Below, one piece after another: positions 24,447 through 36,360 of a DNA stretch of 64,000 bases. Source of the DNA: Dactylonectria macrodidyma (Eukaryota > Ascomycota > Sordariomycetes > Hypocreales > Nectriaceae). Under the pieces are notes generated by a model. It had not been told where the DNA came from, ran no database searches, and saw only the letters and a list, made by a program, of their open reading frames with translations. The stretch spans positions 558,001 through 622,000 of the forward strand of contig JAGMUV010000006.1 of assembly GCA_020744425.1 (NCBI GenBank). Direction: 5' to 3'. The position numbers and the translations under genes are program-made. Position 1 is the stretch's first letter. Each line of letters opens with the position of its first letter.

Positions 24447-25863
24447 ATGTGACCCAACTCACAAAGCTCTGCCACCACCAACCCGGAGATGTTTTTTTTT
24501 CATCAACTCTCCCACCACAATTTTTTTCCCCAAGAGGCAACACCAATCAGGAGACTGTTGGGCATCAGGGGGAAAAAAGAGGCCGCATTGGCCATGAATG
24601 GTCCAATGCCAGGCAGGGTGGGTGAGAAAAAAAAACGTCTGAAAAGGGTTCATCACGCATGGCATTAACAACGCCTCAATTCGACATTCACGACGACAAA
24701 CAAACCATCTTCCCCCCGGTAGTGCATGCTCAGGATACCCGAACTGCCAGGGACTCGATTTTTCTTTCCCTTGTGTTTTCCTTTTTATATTTCATAAATT
24801 CATGGCGGGGGTGGGAAAGTTGCATTTTCAAATGGGAATTTTCTATTCAAACGTACAAGGGGGGATGGGAAGCGTTGCGGCCCAGGAGAACCCCCGGAAG
24901 ACATCAAGAGCCAATGATTCAGGAACGCGACGGAAGAGCGAATGCTTTGGTTTTTCGGTACATCTCTACCCATGATTCGAAGAGCAGGCAATGAAGGCTA
25001 CAGGGGGGAGGATCTTACTCGCCTCGACTCCTCGTTCTGTTTCCTCGCTTTTTTTTTTTCCTGTCTTACCTTACCTACCAAATACAACGGGGCGGACGGA
25101 GGGGAGGAGGATAATGTACAATAACGTCCTGGAGAAATGTTTCCTTTTCCCAGCAGACTTACGCCTTAGAGACACAGCATCGTTTTTTGTTTCGCGTTTT
25201 TTGGATGGCTCCCCGTGTTTGTACGCAGAATGCAGATCTCCCGGCGTAGTAAAAAGAACGTTGCAGAGTAACAGCTAAGGTAACATAGAGGTTTCAAGGA
25301 AGAGGTAATGGGGGAGAAACGCGACCAAACACCAATCAAACGAGTCACATCAACCTCACAAAGTACAGGGCCATAACTTCTTCGAACGCTTTGGATTCCG
25401 CAAACAAGTAGTGAAAAACGTCGTCAACGCCAATTGGTGTATGTAACATGCACATCAAACAGTAAAAGTACATTCCTGCTTTCCGCTTCGCCGTCCAAGG
25501 TCCTCAGTCTGGCCCCTTGGCCAGAACGACAACCAACACTCCGGGGCACTCAACAGCCCGGGGAATCCCGTCCATCCTAGCATCACTTTTCCTCTCTCCG
25601 TCTTGGTCGCTCAAAATCTATGGTCGATGGTGTAAATGCAGCGGCTCTCCGTGTCGTAACGTGTCCCATGTCCCAGAGTCTAACGGACCCCATAAAGTTT
25701 CCTGCCCTCGCATCTCGATTGGCATACCTGTCTTGTGAGTCCTTGGTGATTCTTGAGCACTCCCCATATTATGTCCGTTTAGTCGGAACCAAAGAGTGAT
25801 CTTGTCCTCGCTAAGATGGACCTCGAGCCAGTTCTCTGTGAGTTGCTTAATCCTCCTTGACTC
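24447..25863. other. Convergent intergenic region
   Basis: Nothing beyond A/T-rich 3' flanks with homopolymer runs (for example T8-10 near 24490 and 25050). No gene supported. Confidence 0.45.
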
Positions 25864-26469
25864 TCACGACGCCTGAGCCTTCTCAATCTTGGATTCGATC
25901 TCCTTCAACAGTCCGACGAGCTCCGCCTCCTCGCCCTCAACCTCTAGGCCACGCTTGACCCAATCACGGGCCTCTTCCAGACGACCCATCTCCATGAGGC
26001 AGCGACCGCGGCGCCACCAGGCCTTTGCATTGCCGACCCAGCGGGCCTCAACACTCGCATTTGCGTCGACAGCGCCCTCGGCCCAGTTCTGCAGGGCCAT
26101 GTGAGCCTGGGCGCGGTTGGCCAACAGGCCGGAGATCTCCTCGCGGACAAGTGCGGCGGGCTCCCACAGCGGGCGCGTGGTGGCCATCTGCAGGCCAAGG
26201 GTGTAGAACTTGATGGCCTCGGTGAACTTGCCCTTGCGGTACTCGCCGTTGCCGCTGTCGCGCAGCTTGGTGACGTTGGCGGTGCGCTTGGGGTTGACGG
26301 GGATCGGCGGCGGCGGCGCGGGCGTCTCGAGGCCCAGCAGCGACCGGTGCAGCGTGTTGAGCTGCTCCAGCTCCGCCGCCAGTGCGCGCGACGGCTTCAG
26401 CGTGCTGATGGCCTTGGACTGCGGGTCCATCTGGAGGGGGAGGAGGTCGAAGTGTGTGAGGTCCGACAT
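25864..26469 (-). CDS. sec72: Sec72-like TPR subunit of the ER post-translational translocon
   Basis: Single exon, 201 aa. After an N-terminal stretch starting MSDLTHFDLLPL, residues ~60-170 form three tetratricopeptide-like helix pairs: NVTKLRDSGNGEYRKGKF with EAIKFYTLGL; LLANRAQAHMALQNWAEGAVDAN; KAWWRRGRCLMEMGRLEEARDWV. Length (about 200) and the C-terminal TPR placement match Sec72, the cytosolic TPR subunit of the Sec62/63/71/72 complex that receives Hsp70-bound precursors at the ER. No transmembrane segment, as expected, since Sec71 anchors it. An alternative is another short TPR co-chaperone; the N-terminus favours Sec72. Confidence 0.8.
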   Translation of the reverse strand: MSDLTHFDLLPLQMDPQSKAISTLKPSRALAAELEQLNTLHRSLLGLETPAPPPPIPVNPKRTANVTKLRDSGNGEYRKGKFTEAIKFYTLGLQMATTRPLWEPAALVREEISGLLANRAQAHMALQNWAEGAVDANASVEARWVGNAKAWWRRGRCLMEMGRLEEARDWVKRGLEVEGEEAELVGLLKEIESKIEKAQAS

Positions 26470-27762
26470 GGCTGCGACGATTAAGGGAGATGCGGTGGGA
26501 GTTTGAAAGGTTGGTGTGTCGCAGGCTTTCGTTCTCGGTCCGTTGCTGGTTGCTGGACTGGCGCCGTGTGACGTGTCCCGGGAGCAGAAAGGAATGTCTG
26601 GCTTTGGTGGTGAAGTGCGGCTCCTGGTGGGTAGTAGTCCGACGTGTAAGTTTGGGAGGACACCTCACATGAAACTAGAACTATCATTATCTTATCGGCA
26701 CATGACACCCTTTGTCGCGACCACTGCTACCCTAGACCGGGGCATCATGACAGCGGTAGAGGTCCATATTGAGATTAACACTCGTTGGATATAGTTGCAT
26801 AGAATTTGATTGATAAACTTTTATTCCTTTCCCTCACTGTAGTTCTCTTGGTCCATGGAGAAGTACGTTTGATGCGCCTGGGGCAAAGTCACTCCCAGAT
26901 GTACGGTCCAACTTACACATCGAGATACTTATCCAGACATAACCTTAAGATGAACTCTGATGCCCACACAAAGGAGCACATCACGTATAACACGCACACC
27001 ATACGTCCTATAGCTCTTGAGATTACTGTGTTTATGTGCATAGCCGAGGCTATGCTATGAGATCAACCCTGATGGACTACCCACAACACCACGCGCACTT
27101 CATGTAAACCGTCGTTGAACATATGTCCCCCAGGAGCGTGACGTCAACCATGGGAACTCTATCATCCACAATGCAAATGCTAGGCACAGGCACACAAAGG
27201 CACACACAGAGGCACATGTCAAAATCTTTTGCAACGTTCAATCATCAAGTGTCAAGTCTGGTACCTAGATCAAACAAAATACCATTCCTTTTCTACTCCT
27301 AGTGTGCAAATGCTGGACCCTGTCCCGTTCCGGGAGCGTAACAAGATCAACCTCCGTCACCCATCATCTCATCCTTGACTCTTTATCGCCAGACGACTGG
27401 CGTCCTAAGACGGGGAACCAAGAGACGGATGCCCATTCCAGAAACCATGCCCTCAAACCCAGTCCCGTTGCCGTCATAGTCAAGCCAAATGCCACACAAC
27501 AAACCGAGTCCTTAATCCATAATCAGTGATTATAATCATCAGGTTGATTTGAGTTCCTGTGCTTTATTTTTGGGATGGGGTCCGACGACGGGATTTCATT
27601 TAGAACATTTGGGAATAGCCATCCACTCTTCGAGCCGCCCTTGCCATCACTCAGCAAATCAAGTAATCCCTGTGAACCGCCGCGCCAATCTAATGAAACG
27701 CACGAGAAATGATAGACAATGCGAAGTTACCTCGACTGGTTTAGAGTCAAGGAATGGCCACT
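26470..27762. other. Intergenic region
   Basis: Promoter side of sec72 and 3' flank of the uL13 gene. No gene, RNA or repeat recognised. Confidence 0.45.
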
Positions 27763-28796
27763 TTAGTAGCCAAAGGCGGCAAGGGCCTTCGCAGTCTCCT
27801 CCTTGGTGCCAGCGTTCTTCTTTGCGTCGGACAGTTGTCGGGCAGCGACCTTCTTGCGCTCGTAGTAAGCGGCGCCCTTGGCCTTTCTTCGCTCCTCCAA
27901 TCTGCGATGCTAGTCAGTATTGATTCCTTTGGTGGTGGAATGCTCCAGGGTCCAATCATACCGAGCAACAACGTCCTGGTACTTCCAGCCGACCTCGTGG
28001 CTCAGACGTCCAACGGTGCAGTACTTGCGACCGGGCTGGAGTCGGAGAACACGGAGGGCCTGGGGAACGACCATCTTCTTCTTGGTGTCGTAGGGAGGGG
28101 GAACACCCTCAAAGACCTTGAGGCGCTCCAGGGCAGCGGCACCACGGGCGGTCTTGTGGGGGATCATGCCACGGACGGCCTTGTAGAAGATTCGGGAGGG
28201 GGCACGGAAGTGGAAGGGACCTGTCTTGTGGTCAACGGCCGCGCTCTTTACAGCGTCATGGGAAGGCATCGAGACTCACCTCCGCGGGTGGGGTTGTATC
28301 GGGTCATCTTTCGCAGATAGGCGTGGTACTTGACTGCTCGATCATCAGCATTCATTCCGTCGCAATGGGGTCCGTTGTGGTGTTGTGTGTGTGGTCGGCC
28401 ACAAATCGGAGTTTCGTGGGGTTGACGTACGCTTCGAGCGGAAGAACTCTCCAGAGATGTTGAGGGCCTCGCAGCGGACAACAACAATCTTCTGACCGCT
28501 GAGGAGCTGCTTGGCCACAATGGAGGCAAGGCGGCCAAGGAGATGACCCTTGCCATCGATGACGACCTGTAGAAAGAGAGACGGTCAGTCCAAGTCCTGT
28601 TTCCAAGTCGCCGAGTGCGGCAGCGAGCGGGCATCAAGCATTCGTGGGCAGGCGTAGGCGCTGCATCGTCCCCAGACCCAAGCCTCCCAATTCCTGCCAG
28701 CGCCCACAAACTCGCACCCAAAGCACTCGCTCGCATGCATCACGATGCTGAACCAAAGACGAAGGTGGTACTCACAACCGGCTCGAACGTCGACAT
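27763..28796 (-). CDS. rpl16: 60S ribosomal protein uL13 (L13a/L16)
   Basis: Five exons on the minus strand: 28776-28796, 28431-28566, 28280-28333, 27962-28220, 27763-27901, totalling 202 aa. Exon 1 encodes just MSTFEPV. Family marks in order: [100 protein letters not shown] and the basic tail. Length equals that of fungal L16. All introns are GT-AG. It is a structural component of the large ribosomal subunit. The high intron density at the 5' end is usual for ribosomal-protein genes. Confidence 0.96.
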
Positions 28797-29612
28797 CGTA
28801 CCGTCACTTCTGGGGTATTGAGGAAAAGAGAGAGGTTGTTTAGACGACGGCGAAGACACACGGGATCCTCGAACCTGGCCGGCGAAGATCTGTTTCCTGT
28901 GCTGCTGGGGTTAGTCGTCCCTCGAAATGTTGGGTGGAAGTGGTCGCGATAGTGGTTGACGGGCGAAAAATCCAAGGACCGCTTGAGGGCTCGTTGTGCC
29001 TTTGGAAGAAACCCCGCTAGCTGGATGGGGCAAGGGCTGGATTGGGTGCACGCGAAGAGGGCTGGTTTGCCGGAGGTGCTTAGGGCTACCAGACCTAGAG
29101 CTCGGCCCGGATAATTTGCCGCGGGGACCTCGTTAAGACCACACAACCACACAAATACAGAGCCACGGGGATCTGCACGTGATCCGCCCAAACTCCAATC
29201 GAGTGATGAGGCTGTCTGAGTCAGCGTTTTGGTTGGCCGACGCTTGTGACTGGTCCATTTCCAAGACATGAGGAACACCCAGCGCCGCATCATGCCCATG
29301 CCCCCCCAGGATATCGAGGCGGAGTGAAATGTCCATTTGGAGTAATTGATTAACGACGACTGCTTCTTTCAATTTGACCAGTGAATTCTATCTTTGTCAT
29401 TGTCGTCGAGGCCGTGAAAATATCCTTTCATCTATTGTACAGCTTATTTTTCTATGCACACGACCAATGCTTCGGTGGCGGATATCATCCGCAATATCTC
29501 GATCCGTGTCAAACAGTATTAAAACAGTGCTAAGTGAATTGCAGGTTAGCCAAAGCCTCGCTGGCTTTTAGATGGGACTCCTGGACCCCTGAAAAAAATG
29601 AACGCCCTCGCA
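28797..29612. other. Intergenic region
   Basis: Promoter of the uL13 gene and 3' flank of the BAG gene. Nothing further seen. Confidence 0.45.
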
Positions 29613-30716
29613 CTATGATGATGAATCTTTTGCAACATCCAGTCTCTTCAACGCCGCCTGGACATGTTGGACCAGCTCTTTTCTCCTTGTCCTGACCTCG
29701 GGGTTTCCCTCGCTGTCGACGCCATCCAGCTTCAGCACAATGTGCAGCATAATCGTCTCGGACAGTTTGCGGTGCTCATCCTCGCACTTCTTAGGATCGG
29801 AGGGCGGGGCGGCCGTGAAATCATCACACAGCGGTAGCCACTTGGTGTTGAATTCATTCGAGAGGTCTTGCAGCACCTTCAACGGTCCTGTGAGGGGTGC
29901 AGTCGGAACTGGGGACTTGGGGGTCGCCAAGGTCGAGTTGCTACCACGCGGGCTGCTGGCGGCGGCAGAGCTTCCGTCACCATCACCCTTCTTTTTGCTG
30001 TTGCGCTTCTTGTTCCGCTTCTTGTTGCGTGACTTGCTGTCCGACCGGGGGGCATCGACAATGACCATCTCCTCTTCAGATGGGCTGTCAGCCTCGTCGA
30101 GCTCGGGAAGCACAGCCATCAATTCGCTATTGTTCTTAACGCCATACTCTCGGACAGGAGCAACGGGGTCTTTGAGGTGCCGACCCTTGTAGAGTAGCTT
30201 GATGCGACGCGCAGCCCGGGGCGAAATGTCCATCAGCACAGCGACACGATCCTTGACGTCCAATACCCGGAGCTTTCCATCCCCAATGGCATAGGCGGGG
30301 AAATGGGCGGGGTATGTAATGCCCTTGTTCTTGATCAAGAGGACGTCGTCTTCGGGAGTGCGCGGGGCAGCCGAGGCCGATCTTGTGTAGTAGCTACTGG
30401 GGACATCGTCGAGATCTTGCGAAGTGATGTAGCTAAAGTCTTCATCAGTGACGGCGGGCACACCACCCGAGATGCCACCGTAGGGAGAGAGTTGCTCGCG
30501 GCCGATGGACCACCCGTATCTCGACATTGTCAAGGGTACAGCGACGAGGACAGCTAGACTGCTGTAGACGAGAGTGGGATGGACGCCTAGGGTGTCTGAG
30601 ATGTAGCCGTTCGAGTCTTGAAGAACGTTGGAAAGATTCGCCAGCGCCCCGTTGAGGTAGGACGTGACGTTTTGTAAGGCACCGGGGGATGCCACGATTT
30701 CCTGAGCGGAATCCAC
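29613..30716 (-). CDS. BAG-domain Hsp70 co-chaperone with membrane anchor and ubiquitin-like domain
   Basis: Open frame of 367 codons. An N-terminal amphipathic part is followed by a hydrophobic segment (residues ~48-64, LVYSSLAVLVAVPLT), a ubiquitin-like region (~130-205, with RRIKLLYKGRHLKD), a Lys/Arg-rich linker, and a BAG domain (~275-365, LKVLQDLSNEFNTKWLP to the C-terminus). BAG domains act as nucleotide-exchange factors of Hsp70; the layout resembles yeast Snl1 and fission-yeast Bag101/Bag102, which are ER/nuclear-envelope anchored. The start is uncertain: the frame begins with a GTG in AAGGTGG context, and the first ATG is codon 64 (30525-30527), just after the membrane segment. An upstream exon may join at a CTCTAG acceptor near 30756, but no ATG-bearing exon was found nearby. 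Confidence 0.8.
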   Translation of the reverse strand: MDSAQEIVASPGALQNVTSYLNGALANLSNVLQDSNGYISDTLGVHPTLVYSSLAVLVAVPLTMSRYGWSIGREQLSPYGGISGGVPAVTDEDFSYITSQDLDDVPSSYYTRSASAAPRTPEDDVLLIKNKGITYPAHFPAYAIGDGKLRVLDVKDRVAVLMDISPRAARRIKLLYKGRHLKDPVAPVREYGVKNNSELMAVLPELDEADSPSEEEMVIVDAPRSDSKSRNKKRNKKRNSKKKGDGDGSSAAASSPRGSNSTLATPKSPVPTAPLTGPLKVLQDLSNEFNTKWLPLCDDFTAAPPSDPKKCEDEHRKLSETIMLHIVLKLDGVDSEGNPEVRTRRKELVQHVQAALKRLDVAKDSSS

Positions 30717-32374
30717 CTTGTCGTCGGTTCTAAGGTGGTCCCGTAGGACACCCTAGAGATGCGGAGGGGGGAGGGGGAGGGATGGAGATGCAGCAGATGC
30801 AGATGCAGATGCGGGTGCAGATGCGGCGATTGCGATTGCACAGAGCCCAGTTGCTCGAGTGAGGCAAGAATAGGGCGACAGAAAAGGGAAGACGGCGTCG
30901 GTCAAGCACGAAGCCGTTCCTTGATCTGGCCGTGGACTGATGTGGAGATCTGACGGAGCGTAGGAAGTTCGACGAGCGGTGGCGGTAGCGAACGTCGATC
31001 ACGACCCTTGGTCCAGGGTATTCCCAGCGACAGGTCAAGGCTGGTGGACGACGGGGTGCGTTGGCAGTCGTCAGCGGGGAGGGGCCAACGAAAATCAGGT
31101 TCGACAAAGGAGGCTTGGTGCGTCTCGGTGGTGCGTCGAGTCGGCGTCTGGGGGGGTCACTTGTCACCTGCGAGGGGGCTCAGGCGTAGGCGCAGGAAGC
31201 GTCGGGTCGCGCTGCGTACCAACCAGTATGTACGTCGGTCGGACTGGGCGCTGGTGTGGGATGATGATGATGATGATGCAAGTCTGGACGACTAGGAACG
31301 CTGGAGAGAGGCGAGATGCGGGCCGGGACGACGCGATTGGTTGGACGCCGCATTGGATGGGACGGCAGGTGATGCGGCGAGTGACTGGAGGGACGACGAT
31401 GGCCTCATGCAGAAGCAGAGGATAGTAACGAGGGGATATGGGCCACTAAAAGGGAATATCGACGATAGAAGAGGAGATGGAGGATGGAGTTGCAAACTGG
31501 CAATAAGGTTGAAGGACACTTTTTTTTTTCTTGCGACGGTGAGATCTGAGCCGCATAGCATCTGACAAATGACCCATGCTGTTACCCTGGCGCGTGGCCT
31601 GCCCTGGGCTACCTCCAGGGCAGATTTAGGAGCGCCTCGTGGAAGTTACGGAGGGTGCTAGGAGATTCCAGCGCACCAGCCCCTGGAGCTTTAGGGGGTT
31701 CTAGCGCTAGGCCGAGAGGACGGCAGTCAGGAGAACCCCATGGAGGTAAATTAAGGAATCTCGGAAGGGTTCTCTCCACCTATCCACTCTAGCCGTCTGT
31801 CCGACACAGTCCACTACAGCCGTCTTACACAGTACTACGTAAGGCAGCACAACGTACGGCGGGCTAGCATCCTCCTGCAAGAGAGCCTGAGATTACCTAA
31901 TTTTTGCATGATAATTAGTTACGACCTTGCCATCCCGGACCCTTCACGGTCCGAGACGAAGCGCGACAAGAAACGCGACAAAGCCGCTGCAGAGGTATCA
32001 TGAACTTCCACTAAACCTAATCGGGCACATCGATCTTTGGAATCTTTTGGAGGGGTCAATTACGCAGTTCAGGGCCACCGCCGAAGTCGAGGGGCGGCAA
32101 AAAAAAAAGACAGAGGGAAAAAATAGAAGCCGCAGCCTCGGCGCATTTGATTGCATCATTGTTTCGGCATCCAATCCCTTCGATTATCAACCACCAAACA
32201 TTCCCCTTCCACCGCCCACCTTCCGCAAGCTGCATGACAAAGCACACCTAAACATCCGCCATTCCGCATTATCAAACAGCCTTTGTCGCGCCCCCCTTCC
32301 GGCCGTCTGGATAGATATAAGTATTAATTGCCGCTCGCCCCGTCGTCTTTTCACTCCCTGAACCAACCAACCCC
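30717..32374. other. Divergent intergenic region
   Basis: Promoters and leaders of the BAG and glutaredoxin genes. It holds GATGCA-type short repeats near 30780-30830 and (GAT)n at about 31261-31280. The stretch 30730-31300 has no CAT triplet, so no minus-strand ATG, that I could find. No gene supported. Confidence 0.45.
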
Positions 32375-32912
32375 ATGAACTTCCTCCGTTCATTCTTTCA
32401 TCGACCAACCAGTCCCAACACAATGGCCGAAGCTTCCAAGAAGGTCCAGCAGCTCATTAACGACAGCCCCGTCGGTACGTCCAACTTCCCCTCCCCCTCT
32501 GATCCCCGCTGTTCCCCGCCGGTGGGGCGCATGGGAGCTTGTTCTTGTCGTCATGACTGACATTTGATGCCGAATAGTTGTCTTCTCCAAGTCGTACTGC
32601 CCGTACTGCAAGGAGACCAAGAGGACTCTGGAAGGCATGGGCGCTGTCTATGAGGCTGTTGAGCTTGACAAGGCTGGTATGTCTCTCTTCTCCCAACCCT
32701 TCCCATAGTGCTACGGGAGCGCAAGCTAACCCCTTCCTGCAGCCGACGGCAGTGCTCTTCAGGACGCCATCGAGGAGCTCACCGGCCAGCGCACCGTCCC
32801 TAACACCTTTATCCTGCAAAAGTCCATTGGCGGCAACTCGGACCTCCAGAGCCTGCGTTCCTCGGGCCAGCTCAAGTCTCTGCTTACCGATGCTGGTGCC
32901 CTGTCCGCGTAA
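32375..32912 (+). CDS. grx1: Dithiol glutaredoxin (CPYC)
   Basis: Three exons, 32375-32474, 32578-32676 and 32743-32912, give 122 aa from the first ATG or 106 aa from the ATG at 32423. The active site CPYC is at residues 41-44, TVPNTFI supplies the cis-proline, and GGNSDL is the glutathione-binding loop. This is a classical class-I glutaredoxin that reduces disulfides and glutathionylated proteins using glutathione. The extra sixteen residues of the long form (MNFLRSFFHRP...) are basic and hydrophobic, resembling a mitochondrial presequence, so two starts could yield mitochondrial and cytosolic forms as known for yeast Grx2. Convergent with the Aim18-like gene. Confidence 0.93.
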
Positions 32913-33207
32913 GGGTATCTTGTCATGTCCATGAATGGCATATGGGGAGCTGATGTCGCTCAGATCCAGATTATAGACAGCGCTGAGATGAGGGCGTTCA
33001 GTTTCGAAGCCATCGAGATAGCTGGGGAATAGATGGTCTTACCACAGTAACGTGATATCTTCCCTGCTGAAAGGGATCAAGTCAATTAGTGTCCTTGCCT
33101 CGCTTGTGATGAGTAGTGTCCAGCGTGCCTATCTTTACATCTCCAGCCACGTATGGCCCGGTCATAAAGTACATTTTCTTCTTCAGTTCGTCGATTACCC
33201 AATGACA

Positions 33208-34380
33208 TTACAGTGGTTGCGCTACCACGACTTGCGTCGCAACGGTACCAATGGGCCTTTCGACAAACTCCATGATTCCGTCGATAATGTTCTGGCGAGC
33301 CTGCTCCGAGGCTACTTTCTTACCGCCGAGGTAGTTGAGCCATAGCAGTCGTGACAATCGCTCATCATCCACCGTTCCCAAAACGCTCTTCTTGGGAGCA
33401 TACTTGTCCCCTCCATCGTAGATAATAGACAGCTTGCCCGCAGAATCGCGGACCATCAACAACTCCTTTTCTCTAGGGATCAAGCCTCGCTGGAATATGC
33501 GCTTGAACGTCTTGACAGCTTCACCAAAAGCCTCGTCCTTGTATTCATCCTTGTGTGCCGAGCGGGCTGTGATGGCTCTAACCATGGCATCACGCAAGTG
33601 GGGGAAGTCAGTGTCCCTAACTGGAGTGATGCGGAAGGCAGTTCCACATCCAGACTCTCGGAAGGCCGTATTCCATGTCTCCTCACTCTCTGTAGCATCT
33701 TGCAGTGCCTTTCGCAGGGCCTCTTTCTCTGAAGGGATCAAGGTGGTTGCTAGGGGATTGATCTTCTTGACGAGATAGTTTTGCAGCTTGGCGATATCCT
33801 GAGTGGCCACATAGAAGCCAATGACATACACCTGGATGCTCAGGAACGTCACCGTTCTTGTCCCTAATCCAACGAGGGTAAATTCGGTGCCCTGCTTGTC
33901 AGATAGGGAGGCAGCAAGAGAGTGTTCTGAGCCTTGTGCCGGGATGAGGTCATCGACAACCAAAGTTCGAGGGAACAACTTGACAGTGGAATTGCCTGTG
34001 GGCACAAGCTCTCGGCCTTCATCATCATGAAGCACTACTTTGCGCTTCTCACCAGCCTCGGTCTTGAAAGCATCAGCCGGAACTGGGCCGTCACACTTGA
34101 CAGCGCGCTTCTCCTTCTCGCTCTGAAGGTCGAGCGCCTCCTTCAATTTCCAGGCTGTATAGCAAAAGGACACGATGCCAGCGATGGCTCCGGCGGCGAG
34201 GAAAGCTGTGCGGTTTTGCTCGTAGTCGCGACGCTTTGAGTTCAGTTGGTTGACGTCAAAGTCATCGGTCAGGCGAGATTGGCGTTGCGAGAACATGGTC
34301 CGGCGGGACGCATGGAGGACGGCGGCGCATTGAGTCCGCTGGGCCCGGAGGGCTGGTCGGAGGGTCGAAGGACGAAGCAT
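33208..34380 (-). CDS. aim18: Aim18-like mitochondrial protein with chalcone-isomerase fold
   Basis: Single exon, 390 aa from the ATG at 34378-34380; the frame extends further upstream only from non-ATG codons. The first ~30 residues are Arg/Ala/Ser-rich without acids, a mitochondrial presequence. A membrane segment follows (~58-77, TAFLAAGAIAGIVSFCYTAW). Residues ~150-385 match the chalcone-isomerase-like domain: VGLGTRTVTFLSIQVYVIGFY, then FRESGCGTAFRI. Yeast Aim18 and Aim46 have this architecture at the inner mitochondrial membrane. They are reported to bind haem and lack plant isomerase activity; that is family knowledge, not visible here. Confidence 0.88.
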   Translation of the reverse strand: MLRPSTLRPALRAQRTQCAAVLHASRRTMFSQRQSRLTDDFDVNQLNSKRRDYEQNRTAFLAAGAIAGIVSFCYTAWKLKEALDLQSEKEKRAVKCDGPVPADAFKTEAGEKRKVVLHDDEGRELVPTGNSTVKLFPRTLVVDDLIPAQGSEHSLAASLSDKQGTEFTLVGLGTRTVTFLSIQVYVIGFYVATQDIAKLQNYLVKKINPLATTLIPSEKEALRKALQDATESEETWNTAFRESGCGTAFRITPVRDTDFPHLRDAMVRAITARSAHKDEYKDEAFGEAVKTFKRIFQRGLIPREKELLMVRDSAGKLSIIYDGGDKYAPKKSVLGTVDDERLSRLLWLNYLGGKKVASEQARQNIIDGIMEFVERPIGTVATQVVVAQPL

Positions 34381-36360
34381 GGCAGCGGCTAGACGGTGAT
34401 GGTCCACAGAATCGGGTCGCAAGTCGAGACACTGATTATAAGGCCATTGAAGAATGGAGAAGTCGAAAGATGTCGTGGATCGACTTCTCAAGCTGCAAGA
34501 ACCAAGCTAATAGTCCGAGTTACGTTATGTCAGATCTGACGGGAAAACATACGATCCGATCGTAAGTGCCCCGCCACGTGATGTTATCTAATCGGCGCAT
34601 CTCATCTACGTCAAGTCCCACGTAGTTTGGGCTACCCTAGAGATCATCTTTTGGAAGTTGGACGAACGCTAGATCTTTGCTGCCAACGTTGGTACGAGGA
34701 CGGGAGGCTGTAATACTAAGCATGTGCTTGCACCGATTAAATGACCATCACTTGGTGTGGTTGTCTTGAACATAGCCCCAGTCAGGTGGTTGGTGATGCG
34801 CGACTATCACCTGTTGGTGAACGATGGAACGTGACAGGAGCACGCAGCGTGGGAATGCACGCCTTGTCACACAGGCTAGAGACGCAGACTGCACATGCAC
34901 ATCACCTTCCACCTGTTGATGGAAGAGGCTAGGTAGGTAAGGGAGATGATTGGTAATAGTTGTTGGTTCGTCACTAGTTTTCTCACTTCTTCTTCGGGAG
35001 GACTCACTCCCGTTCTGGTTGGGGGTGACTACGCTGACATTGGTGTCCCGCGAGCCTAACCAGGCTCCCGCCGATACTGAAACCTAGAACCTCTGTGTCG
35101 TAATATTCGGAAAATGTTAAGTGCTGGGGCGAATCAAGGCGTTGAGGCGACAGACTTTAGAGTCTAGTAACTCATGAGCCGTCCAATATATACCTCCAAT
35201 AAAGTGAGGGAGAGTCGAGATCGGTGTCTATTTATGCGACTCGCGACTTTTCAGTGCCCCGCCTTGGTCCGACCGTCACTCGCTGTTGGCTCTCGTCCCA
35301 TGCCCCAAGGCACAGGCAGCCCACCCCGCGACTCGTGTGGTGACAGATTCAGCCTTGGAGCAGAGGGCTTTTCAACGGCGAGACATAGCATCCGCTGCCC
35401 CAATTGCATGCCACCGTCACAAGGCTCTGTTGTTTCTCCGGAGCGTCCGGGGCTCCTGGAATGATTGATGTTCCAGCATGCCGCCCACCGGAACACCCGC
35501 GTTAATCTATGGACTGGGTGGATGGACCCCACTGCCTACGGCCGATCCCTTTATTCCCCCCGCGCCTTGACCCAGGGCCTGGTGCCCCCTACATTAATGC
35601 CCCGGGAGCACTGACGCCTGCTGGAAATGGCATCGCTGTGCCCTGTAACACGCTGCAGTTACAGCGGTGCTCCAGGGCGTTAGCCGCTAAAAAGGTCCTC
35701 TGACGAGGCTGAAACCGTGGCGGCTGGACTGGGCGCGACCAAACGCAGGCGACTCTCAGCCCAAGCATAGGCTAGCGCAGCCCAAAGTCCCCCAAAGCCC
35801 CCAAAGCCCCAGCCAGTCTCCGCCCTGTTTAGGTTCCATGTCTATTTCGGCTGCAGTGCCGCCACTGTCAAATCGACCACTAACTGCAGTGGGCAGCGAG
35901 GACCGTGCCGTTTCGTTTGCTCCATCCAGGTTGGGATCCCTCCAAAGTCCAAACCATCTCCCACCCACAGTCGCCAACACCACCGCCTTCACCATTACCA
36001 CCATCACCACCTTCACCAACGAAACCCCGGACGTCGTCGCCGCCTCAACGCCCCGACCTGCGATCCTCGGGTTGAAGCGAACACATATATTCAGTCGAGA
36101 AACCCCGTGGTGACGCTCTCCGCCCCCCGTCGACTTGAGCAGTGCGAGAAAACGCTGCTTGTTTGGCGGCAGCTGCTGCTCCATCGTGAACGGCCGCCAG
36201 CCCACCGTTGGCCAAGCCCACTCATCAACCGGATCCTGGCCTCGTCGAGCCTCGCATCCTTACGACTCGCAACCCGCAACCCGCATCCTCCACGATCGAT
36301 CTCCTCTAGCCTCGACCTGTTCTGTCCTCCCGCCTCGCTTCCTTTGCCGTTGCCGTCGCC
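34381..36360. other. Divergent intergenic region and long grrA leader
   Basis: No gene supported. An upstream open frame (35838-36113, 91 codons, ATG start) lies 250 bases before the F-box gene and may be a leader uORF. The last 300 bases are C/T-rich. Confidence 0.45.
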
